Source: DASZZX01 sp036260415 (lineage in GTDB: Bacteria; Actinomycetota; Nitriliruptoria; Nitriliruptorales; JAHWKO01). From it: DNA of 8,555 nt. The translations under genes were made by a program, and so were the position numbers. Under the pieces are notes generated by a model. It did not search any database. It was given only the letters and a program-made list of their open reading frames with translations, and had not been told where the DNA came from. Location of the stretch: positions 1-8,555 of the forward strand of contig DASZZX010000174.1 in assembly GCA_036260415.1 (NCBI GenBank). Reading direction: 5' to 3'. Positions within the stretch are counted from its first letter, which is position 1. Every line of letters starts with the position of its first letter. Positions 1 to 4,882 of the stretch are shown here, in pieces.

Positions 1-68
1 ACAACCAGCGCAGCGACGACGACCGCGGCGCGCACTGCGGCACGGAGGGGGGCGGCGCGTAGGGTCAC
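1..68 (-). CDS. N-terminus of an exported or membrane protein, truncated by the window edge
   Basis: Read on the minus strand, a GTG codon (68-66) overlaps the TGA stop of the upstream lipoprotein gene in a GTGA arrangement, which usually signals translational coupling within an operon. The 22 visible codons give VTLRAAPLRAAVRAAVVVAA followed by Leu-Val: three Arg and then an unbroken Ala/Val/Leu stretch. This is the pattern of a signal peptide or a first transmembrane helix. The rest lies outside the window, so the family cannot be named. A Tad-pilus or other cell-envelope protein is conceivable from the lipoprotein neighbour, but nothing seen proves it. The reading frame itself is well supported by the stop overlap and the hydrophobic pattern; a slightly later GTG (35-33) is a less likely start. 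Confidence 0.6.
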   Translation of the reverse strand, partial: MTLRAAPLRAAVRAAVVVAALV

Positions 69-691
69 GGACCCGTGCCCTCCGGCGGCGGGGAGCCGGC
101 CGGTGGGGACGCGGCGCCCGCCGCCTCGCGGTCCTCCGAGCCGGCGGCCACGAGCACCAGAGGATCGCCCCCGCCGAACACGAAGCCGGTGCGGGTGATC
201 GTGGCGGCCTCCGTCTCGACCACCGCGGTGACGCGCACGAACTGCGGGGGCCCCTCCTGGGCCACGACGACGTGGTACAGGGCGGTGCGCACCGGCCGGT
301 CGGGATCGGTGAGCCGGGTGGTCACGCTGGCGGTCAGCTCGGGCGGAGCGCCGTCGAGCAGACCGGGAGCGGCCACCTCGTTGAGCAGCCCGGCGCCCCC
401 CGACTGCAGGTCGGTGAGGTGGCGGTCCAGCCAGCCGGTGACGCGCTGCACCGCCGCAGCGATGGCCGCCTCGTCCCCGGGGGGAGCGGGCTGGTCGTGG
501 AACACGATCGGGCCCGGGTGGGTGCTGGTGACCACCACAGTGGCCTCCCCCCGCACCTCGGACGGTGTGGGCGAGGTGGCGGCGCCGACCGGCGTTCCTG
601 CCGGAGAGGTGTCCGTCGGCGCCTCGTCGGCCGTGCAGCCCGCGACGCTCAGGCATGCCCCCAGGGCGGCGCACAGCAGACGGTGGTGCAC
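65..691 (-). CDS. Putative lipoprotein of unknown function
   Basis: This predicted 208-residue protein begins at GTG 691-689, with a GAGG purine run a few bases upstream. The reading frame stays open back to an ATG at 844, but that extension is Arg/Pro-rich and would bury the signal peptide, so the internal GTG is preferred. Residues 1-19 form a lipoprotein signal: basic start (HHR), hydrophobic core, and a lipobox VAGC with Cys19 as the lipidated residue. Acylation and anchoring at the outer face of the membrane are therefore expected. A Thr/Pro/Ser-rich linker follows, then a globular part with an amphipathic helix (AAVQRVTGWLDRHL) and alternating beta-like segments (YHVVVAQ, FVRVTAVVE). 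This could be an NTF2-like fold, but I cannot assign a family. The C-terminus is a Pro/Gly/Ala-rich tail. The stop overlaps the next gene by four bases, so the two are probably co-translated. Confidence 0.8.
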   Translation of the reverse strand: MHHRLLCAALGACLSVAGCTADEAPTDTSPAGTPVGAATSPTPSEVRGEATVVVTSTHPGPIVFHDQPAPPGDEAAIAAAVQRVTGWLDRHLTDLQSGGAGLLNEVAAPGLLDGAPPELTASVTTRLTDPDRPVRTALYHVVVAQEGPPQFVRVTAVVETEAATITRTGFVFGGGDPLVLVAAGSEDREAAGAASPPAGSPPPEGTGP

Positions 692-732
692 AGGTCCTCG
701 ACTCGACGGGCGCGCCGGGGCTCGGGGGCGGG

Positions 733-762
733 ACGCTACCGGCGGCGCACCCGCCCCGTCGA
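733..762 (-). promoter_or_regulatory. Candidate promoter of the lipoprotein operon
   Basis: On the minus strand the hexamer TAGCGT (738-733) fits the TANNNT form of a sigma-A -10 box. Eighteen bases upstream lies TCGACG (762-757), four of six matches to TTGACA. Transcription would start near 727, giving a leader of about 35 bases to the GTG at 691 and placing the promoter just ahead of the chosen start. This is a motif match only. The remainder of the 257-bp divergent region (692-948) shows no convincing gene; a short Arg-rich minus-strand reading frame (885-736) is discussed in the findings. Confidence 0.4.
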
Positions 763-908
763 GCCGACGGCCGGAGGTGGTGCGCGTGCGCGGGCGGTGG
801 TCACGCGACGGTGTGGGTCCCGGTGACGTTGGTCCGCGTGCCATGCCTGTTCGGCCAGGTCGAGCACGCTGCCGAGCCGCTCCACGACGCCCCCGCGCTC
901 ACAGTGGC

Positions 909-914
909 TACGCT
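909..914 (+). promoter_or_regulatory. Candidate -10 box for the methyltransferase pair
   Basis: TACGCT in the context gcTACGCTc matches TANNNT and would start transcription near 921, giving a leader of about 28 bases before the GTG at 949. No recognisable -35 element lies 16-18 bases upstream, so support is weak. If real, it argues against the earlier in-frame GTG at 904, which would lie upstream of the transcript start. Confidence 0.3.
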
Positions 915-948
915 CGGGCGGCCCTGGCGGCCTCCGGCGAGTGGGACC

Positions 949-1575
949 GTGGACCTCGACGAACGCACGCGCGAGAGCATCGCCGCGTACGACCAGAACC
1001 CGCGCGCGTACCAGGAGGCCCTGCGTCGGCGTCGGCCGATCCGCGACATCCGCCGCTTCGCAGCCCTCGCCGGGCCCGGAGCGCGTGTGCTGGACGTGGG
1101 CTGCGGACCGGCCAGCGACCTGCGCAACTTGATGGACGTCGGTCTGCACCCGGTCGGGGTGGACCTGTCGATGGGGGCGCTGCTGGAGGCGCGGCTGCTG
1201 CTACCTCGGCTGGCGCTGGTCCGCGCCCCCTTCGACCGGCTGCCGTTCCGGCCGGGTTCGTTCGGTGGGCTGTGGCTGTCCGCGGCCTTCGTGCACCTGC
1301 CGAGGGGGCTGTGGCGCGAGACGTTCGCGCGGCTGATGGAGGTCCTCGACCGCGGCCCGGTCCACTTCTCGTGCGTGCGGGGGATGGCCGACCTGGCCCC
1401 GGTCGACGACCCGGTCCTGGGACGGGTCTACCGCTCGGACGCCACCGAGGACGAGGTGGAGGCCCTGCTGACGTCGCACGGGCTGCGCGACGTGCAGATC
1501 GAGCTGCGCCCCGACCCCTTCCTGGACCGCAAGCGCATGTGGGTGGTCGGTCTGGGCCGTACCGCCGCCGGCTAG
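949..1575 (+). CDS. Class I SAM-dependent methyltransferase
   Basis: The 208-residue product has the Rossmann-like methyltransferase fold that uses S-adenosylmethionine. Motif I is VLDVGCG (residues 47-53), the glycine-rich loop that holds the SAM methionine part. The acidic residue ending strand 2 is Asp72 in GVDLS, which should bind the ribose hydroxyls. A LPF..GSFGGLW segment then AFVHLPR matches the motif IV to post-IV region of the UbiE/Methyltransf_11 group. The N-terminal helix (YDQNPRAY) resembles the substrate-side cap of such small-molecule enzymes. The methyl acceptor cannot be told. GTG 949 is chosen because family members start shortly before the Tyr-Asp helix and a weak GGCGAG lies seven bases upstream; GTG 904 is the alternative. 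The gene ends 12 bp before a second, clearly different methyltransferase, and the two probably share a transcript. Confidence 0.85.
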   Translation: MDLDERTRESIAAYDQNPRAYQEALRRRRPIRDIRRFAALAGPGARVLDVGCGPASDLRNLMDVGLHPVGVDLSMGALLEARLLLPRLALVRAPFDRLPFRPGSFGGLWLSAAFVHLPRGLWRETFARLMEVLDRGPVHFSCVRGMADLAPVDDPVLGRVYRSDATEDEVEALLTSHGLRDVQIELRPDPFLDRKRMWVVGLGRTAAG

Positions 1576-1578
1576 GGT
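1573..1578 (+). promoter_or_regulatory. Candidate -10 box overlapping the stop of the upstream gene
   Basis: TAGGGT, whose first three bases are the TAG stop of the first methyltransferase, lies nine bases before the ATG at 1588. No Shine-Dalgarno sequence occurs between them. A start near 1585 would give a leaderless or almost leaderless mRNA, a common arrangement in actinobacteria. This is inference from spacing and motif only. Confidence 0.3.
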
Positions 1579-1587
1579 CGACCCGGC

Positions 1588-2286
1588 ATGGTCACGGACG
1601 AGATCGAGCGCAACGACCTCGAGACGCTGCGCGCCGCGGAGTCCTACCAGCGCTGGGTCGTGGAGTGCTTCGCCGGTGTGCTCCGCGGGCGCGTGGTGCA
1701 GGTGGGTGCCGGCGTGGGTCACTTCACCCGCTGGTTCGCCGAGTACGCCGAGCACGTCGTCGCGCTGGAGTCGGACCCCGCGATGTGCGCCGCGCTCGAA
1801 GACCTCCAGCTGGGCAACGTCGAGGTGGTCCGGTCCGGGGTCGAGCACTACGCGCTCGCCGGCAACGCCCGCTTCGACGTCGCGGTCCTCATCGACGTCC
1901 TGCAGCTGTTCGAGGACGACGTGGCGTGCATCCGCGCGTCCGGCCGGCTGCTGCGCATCGACGGTCACCTGTGCGCTCTCGCGCCGGCCCACCCGGCGCT
2001 GCACGGCTCGCTGGACGACCGCTACGGACACCACCGCCGCTACACCAAGCAGCGGATGGTGAAGCTCTTCCAGGCGGCCGGCCTCGCCATCGAGGAGCTG
2101 AGGTACTTCAACGCGCTGGGAGCGCTCGGGTGGCTGGGCGCGTCCCGGCTGGCACGCCGCCCCCGCCTCGACCCGGCGCTGGTGTGGCTGTCCGAACGGA
2201 TCACCGTCCCCGCCGGTCGCCTGCTCGAGCGGGTGCAGGCGCCACCGTTCGGTCAGAGCGTCCTGGCGATCGGGCGCCAGCGCTGA
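1588..2286 (+). CDS. Class I SAM-dependent methyltransferase, second of a tandem pair
   Basis: This 232-residue protein has motif I as VVQVGAGVG (36-44), followed by HFTRWFA and by Glu61 in VALES, the acidic residue expected to hold the SAM ribose. The core continues with FDVAVLIDVLQLFEDD (96-111), equivalent to the usual NVLEHIEDD-type motif but with Gln-Leu replacing Glu-His. The second half carries LDDRYGHHRRYT (142-153) and YFNALGALGW (173-182). I associate these with a methyltransferase subgroup often found beside polyprenyl-phosphate glycosyltransferases and other cell-surface glycan or lipid genes, so an envelope-related substrate is possible but unproven. ATG 1588 is the only sensible start and lacks a ribosome binding site. 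It shares little beyond the fold with its upstream neighbour, so it is not a recent duplicate. The 129 bp between its stop and that of hppA show no clear terminator. Confidence 0.87.
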   Translation: MVTDEIERNDLETLRAAESYQRWVVECFAGVLRGRVVQVGAGVGHFTRWFAEYAEHVVALESDPAMCAALEDLQLGNVEVVRSGVEHYALAGNARFDVAVLIDVLQLFEDDVACIRASGRLLRIDGHLCALAPAHPALHGSLDDRYGHHRRYTKQRMVKLFQAAGLAIEELRYFNALGALGWLGASRLARRPRLDPALVWLSERITVPAGRLLERVQAPPFGQSVLAIGRQR

Positions 2287-2415
2287 CGGCTGCCCGTCGA
2301 GGGACCGTGCCCCGCCTCCGCCGCCTGTCGTCCTGGCCGGTCGCGTGCCCCCGGGCGAGGCTGCACGGGAGCGGTGCGGGCGGCGCTGACGGCGACCCAA
2401 CCGGGTGCGGGCCGA

Positions 2416-4482
2416 TCAGACGAAGGCTGGTGCGAACACCAGGGCCACGATCGTCATCACCTTGATGAGGATGTTCATGGCCGGCCCGGAGGTGTCCTTG
2501 AACGGGTCGCCCACCGTGTCGCCGACCACCGCGGCCCGGTGCGGTGCCGAACCCTTGCCGCCGAGGTTGCCGGCCTCGATGAACTTCTTGGCGTTGTCCC
2601 AGGCCCCGCCCGCGTTGGCCATGAAGATGGCCAGCACGAAGCCGGTGACCAGCGCTCCGGCCAGGAAGCCGCCCAGCGCGGTCGCGCTCAAGAGGCCCAA
2701 CGCCAGCGGCAGCAGCACGGCCAGCGCGCCCGGCACCACCATCTCGCGCAGCGCGGCGGCGGTGGAGATGTCCACGCAGCGGGTGTAGTCGGGGCGGGCG
2801 TCCGGGCGCCCCTCACGGAGACCCGGGATCTCGTCGAACTGGCGGCGCACCTCCACGATCATCTTGTTGGCGGCGCGGCCGACCGACTTCATGGTCAGCG
2901 CCGCGAACGCGAACGTGATCATGGCACCGAGGAATAGCCCGATCGTCACCGAGACGTCGCCGATGTCGAGCGTCTCGAGGCCCACTGCTGCGCTGTACGC
3001 CTTGAACAGCGCCAGCGCGGTGAGCGCGGCCGAACCGATGGCGAACCCCTTGGCGACCGCGGCGGTGGTGTTGCCGAGCGCGTCGAGCGAGTCGGTCACC
3101 TCCCGGACCTCGGGCGGCAGGTGGCTCATCTCGGCGATCCCGCCGGCGTTGTCGGAGATCGGCCCGTACGCGTCCACCGCCACCACCGCGCCGGTCGTGG
3201 CCAGCATCCCGATCGCGGCCAGAGCCGCGCCGTAGATGCCCGACGAGTCGAAGTCGGGCATCGCCGCTTGCCCGGCCCAGTAGGCCACTCCGATCGCGCC
3301 GACCACCAGGATCACCGACGCGACGGTGGACAGCATCCCCTCCGCCACGCCGGCGATGATCACCGTGGCGGGACCCGTCTCGGACTGGCCGGCGAGGTTC
3401 TTCACCGGGCCGTAGTGCGCGGACGTGTAGAACTCGCTGGTGAACCCGATGGCGTAGCCGGCGACCAGACCGACGACGATGGTGAGCGCCATCAGCCAGG
3501 GGGAGGTGACCTCCTCCACCCCCGGTCCGAACAGCCAGTTGGCGGCGACGAACGTGGCCACCGCGGTGAGGACCATCGCGATGTTGGTGCCGCGGTGCAG
3601 CTGCTTGGACAGGCTCACGCCCCGCCGGCCACGGACCATCAGCGCTCCTACGATCGACGCGGCCATGCCCAGCGCGGCGACCAGCAGCGGGAACAGGAAG
3701 GTGGCGCGCTGCGTCGTCTGGCTGGCGTCGGCGAACAGCAGAGCCGCCAGGACGATCGGGGCGACGATGGACCCGGCGTACGACTCGAACAGGTCGGCGC
3801 CCATGCCGGCCACGTCGCCGACGTTGTCGCCCACGTTGTCGGCGATGGTCGCCGGGTTCCGGGGGTCGTCCTCTGGGATGCCCGCCTCCACCTTGCCGAC
3901 CAGGTCCGCGCCGACGTCGGCGGCCTTGGTGTAGATGCCACCTCCGATGCGGGCGAACAGCGCGATCGACGACCCGCCGAGGCTGTATGCCGCCACCACC
4001 TGGAAGGCGTCACGCACTTGCAGCCACTCGACGAACACGAGGTAGGCGAGTGCGATGCCCAGGAGACCCAGCCCCGCCACCGTGAACCCCATCACCGCGC
4101 CCCCCCGGAACGCGAGTGGCAGTGCTCTCTGGGCCCCGTGGCGTGCCGCGTTGGCGGTGCGCACGTTCGCCGCCGTGGCCGTGCGCATCCCGATGAACCC
4201 GGCAGCCGCGGACGAGACCGCCCCCGCCAGGTAGGCGAGGGCGCCCCACGGGCGACCGTACGGCAGCACCACCGCGATCAGGATGGCCATCGCCGCGACG
4301 AAGACCGCGACCCACCGGTACTCCCGCCGCAGGAACGCCATGGCACCTTCGCGGATGGCGGCGGCGATCTCGCGCATGCGCTCGGTGCCCTCGTCCGCCT
4401 TGTTCACCGCGTTGGCGAAGTAGCCGGCCAGGGTCAGGCCCGCCACGGCGGCGACGATGGCCAGGTACGGGATGGCGGTCAC
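2416..4482 (-). CDS. hppA: Ion-translocating membrane pyrophosphatase
   Basis: This 688-residue integral membrane enzyme hydrolyses cytoplasmic PPi and uses the energy to pump H+ and/or Na+ out. All core family motifs are present: GGGIYTKAADVGADLVGKVE (residues 180-199), DNVGDNVGD (215-223), DAYGPISDNAGG (437-448), WDNAKKFIE (from 628) and GDTVGDPFKDTSGP (654-667), supplying the Asp and Lys ligands for Mg-PPi. Many hydrophobic helices, starting at residue 4, fit the family's roughly 16 transmembrane segments, and the length is normal. The segment GNTTAAVAKG (470-479) has Ala474 where potassium-independent enzymes have Lys, so K+ dependence is predicted. Glu233 in FESYA is the gate glutamate found in both Na+- and many bacterial H+-pumping types, so the pumped ion stays open. 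The GTG at 4482 follows GGAGG by ten bases; the frame stays open upstream to 5277 only as a shadow of topA. Confidence 0.96.
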   Translation of the reverse strand: MTAIPYLAIVAAVAGLTLAGYFANAVNKADEGTERMREIAAAIREGAMAFLRREYRWVAVFVAAMAILIAVVLPYGRPWGALAYLAGAVSSAAAGFIGMRTATAANVRTANAARHGAQRALPLAFRGGAVMGFTVAGLGLLGIALAYLVFVEWLQVRDAFQVVAAYSLGGSSIALFARIGGGIYTKAADVGADLVGKVEAGIPEDDPRNPATIADNVGDNVGDVAGMGADLFESYAGSIVAPIVLAALLFADASQTTQRATFLFPLLVAALGMAASIVGALMVRGRRGVSLSKQLHRGTNIAMVLTAVATFVAANWLFGPGVEEVTSPWLMALTIVVGLVAGYAIGFTSEFYTSAHYGPVKNLAGQSETGPATVIIAGVAEGMLSTVASVILVVGAIGVAYWAGQAAMPDFDSSGIYGAALAAIGMLATTGAVVAVDAYGPISDNAGGIAEMSHLPPEVREVTDSLDALGNTTAAVAKGFAIGSAALTALALFKAYSAAVGLETLDIGDVSVTIGLFLGAMITFAFAALTMKSVGRAANKMIVEVRRQFDEIPGLREGRPDARPDYTRCVDISTAAALREMVVPGALAVLLPLALGLLSATALGGFLAGALVTGFVLAIFMANAGGAWDNAKKFIEAGNLGGKGSAPHRAAVVGDTVGDPFKDTSGPAMNILIKVMTIVALVFAPAFV

Positions 4483-4492
4483 GGTCGCTCGG

Positions 4493-4497
4493 CCTCC
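4493..4497 (-). promoter_or_regulatory. Ribosome binding site of hppA
   Basis: GGAGG on the minus strand lies ten bases upstream of the GTG at 4482-4480. It fixes the start of hppA against the much longer open frame and fits the hydrophobic first helix that begins at residue 4. Confidence 0.75.
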
Positions 4498-4502
4498 AGA
4501 AG

Positions 4503-4518
4503 CGTGCGGGACCGCACG
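4503..4518. repeat. Perfect inverted repeat in the hppA leader
   Basis: CGTGCGG (4503-4509) and CCGCACG (4512-4518) are exact seven-base arms separated by GA. The repeat lies five bases upstream (in hppA's direction) of the GGAGG ribosome binding site. It could be a protein operator, or an RNA hairpin that tunes access to the ribosome binding site. The arm sequence recurs three more times in the same spacer. Confidence 0.6.
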
Positions 4519-4565
4519 TGGGCGGCCACCCGCACCCTGCGCGTGGATGGGGACGTGACGTCGGT

Positions 4566-4579
4566 GGGTGCGTGCACCC
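4566..4579. repeat. Inverted repeat near the predicted hppA transcription start
   Basis: GGGTGC (4566-4571) and GCACCC (4574-4579) are exact six-base arms two bases apart. They lie just downstream of the transcription start predicted from the minus-strand TACCCT, an operator-like position. A GACGT-G-ACGTC repeat (4552-4562) sits beside it. Chance occurrence in GC-rich DNA is not excluded. Confidence 0.4.
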
Positions 4580-4595
4580 CGCCGGTCGGGGCGGG

Positions 4596-4601
4596 AGGGT
4601 A
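4596..4601 (-). promoter_or_regulatory. Candidate -10 box of hppA
   Basis: On the minus strand TACCCT, in the context gcTACCCTc, fits TANNNT and resembles the gcTACGCTc element at 909. The start would be near 4589, giving a leader of about 107 bases that contains the inverted repeats. The -35 region (TGGCCC at 17-base spacing) matches only three of six positions. Confidence 0.35.
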
Positions 4602-4711
4602 GCGAGTGCGCGGCAGGCGGGCCAGGCGGCCCCGACCGGCTCAGCGCGTCCACGGTCCACGCGGCCCGGACGTGCGGCCAGCGCACACACGGCGGGACGT
4701 CCGCACGGACA

Positions 4712-4740
4712 CGGCCCCTCCGGGGCCGCCCGGCGGGCGG
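4712..4740. repeat. Two overlapping GC-rich hairpins upstream of topA
   Basis: CGGCCCC (4712-4718) pairs exactly with GGGGCCG (4722-4728) around a TCC loop. CCGCCC (4726-4731) pairs with GGGCGG (4735-4740) around GGC. The two structures share bases 4726-4728, so they are mutually exclusive at their junction. No gene ends here, and they lie just upstream of the TTGACA of the topA promoter. Role unknown. Confidence 0.45.
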
Positions 4741-4751
4741 TAGCGGAGTGG

Positions 4752-4780
4752 TTGACAGCCGGACCGGTCTGCCCCACCGT
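4752..4780 (+). promoter_or_regulatory. Candidate sigma-A promoter of topA
   Basis: A perfect TTGACA (4752-4757) is followed after 17 bases by CACCGT (4775-4780), which keeps the A and final T of TANNNT but not the first T. Transcription would begin near 4787, giving a leader of about 96 bases. That leader includes a small CCGCC/GGCGG hairpin (4803-4816). The -35 is the best in the window; the weak -10 lowers confidence. One CGTGCGG copy (4778-4784) overlaps the -10. Confidence 0.45.
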
Positions 4781-4859
4781 GCGGGTCCGTTCGGTGTGGC
4801 AGCCGCCCGGCGGCGGGAACCGACGTGACGAGCACCGGGCCGCCGGACCACGGTCGGCG

Positions 4860-4866
4860 AGGAGGG
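4860..4866 (+). promoter_or_regulatory. Possible ribosome binding site of topA, unusually distant
   Basis: AGGAGGG is a strong Shine-Dalgarno match but ends 16 bases before the GTG at 4883. GAGACGAG lies nearer but is a poor match and almost touches the start. No other in-frame start is available without losing the conserved N-terminal strand of the Toprim domain, so the GTG stands. Confidence 0.45.
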
Positions 4867-4882
4867 CGGGACCGAGACGAGC

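Larger units (their letters stand above)
4483..4882. other. 400-bp divergent control region between hppA and topA
   Basis: No protein-coding gene is convincing here; frames that stay open are low-complexity shadows. The region holds candidate promoters facing both ways, ribosome binding sites at both ends, and several perfect short inverted repeats. The heptamer CGTGCGG occurs five times, counting both strands: 4503-4509 (+), 4512-4518 (-), 4671-4677 (+), 4701-4707 (-) and 4778-4784 (+). The first two form one palindrome in the hppA leader, and the last overlaps the proposed -10 box of topA. Such spacing suggests a shared regulator, but the DNA is so GC-rich that short repeats need statistical testing. 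Confidence 0.6.

Noticed and set aside
60..65. TAGGGT on the plus strand as a promoter
   Set aside because: It lies at the 3' end of the minus-strand lipoprotein gene, with no plus-strand gene behind it; probably chance.
949..2286. The two methyltransferases as a duplicated pair or a restriction-modification unit
   Set aside because: Their motifs differ throughout apart from the common SAM fold. Neither shows the DPPY/NPPY or PCQ motifs of DNA methyltransferases, and no nuclease is adjacent.
2287..2415. Bidirectional terminator between the second methyltransferase and hppA
   Set aside because: Only four- to five-pair stems (for example ACCC/GGGT near 2396) and no T-runs were found, so I do not call a terminator although one is expected between convergent genes.
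75..2465. A plus-strand frame open for 796 codons across the lipoprotein gene and both methyltransferases
   Set aside because: It runs antisense to the lipoprotein and out of frame with two clear methyltransferases; its product is Arg/Ala/Pro/Gly-rich with no motif. Long open frames are a by-product of extreme GC content.
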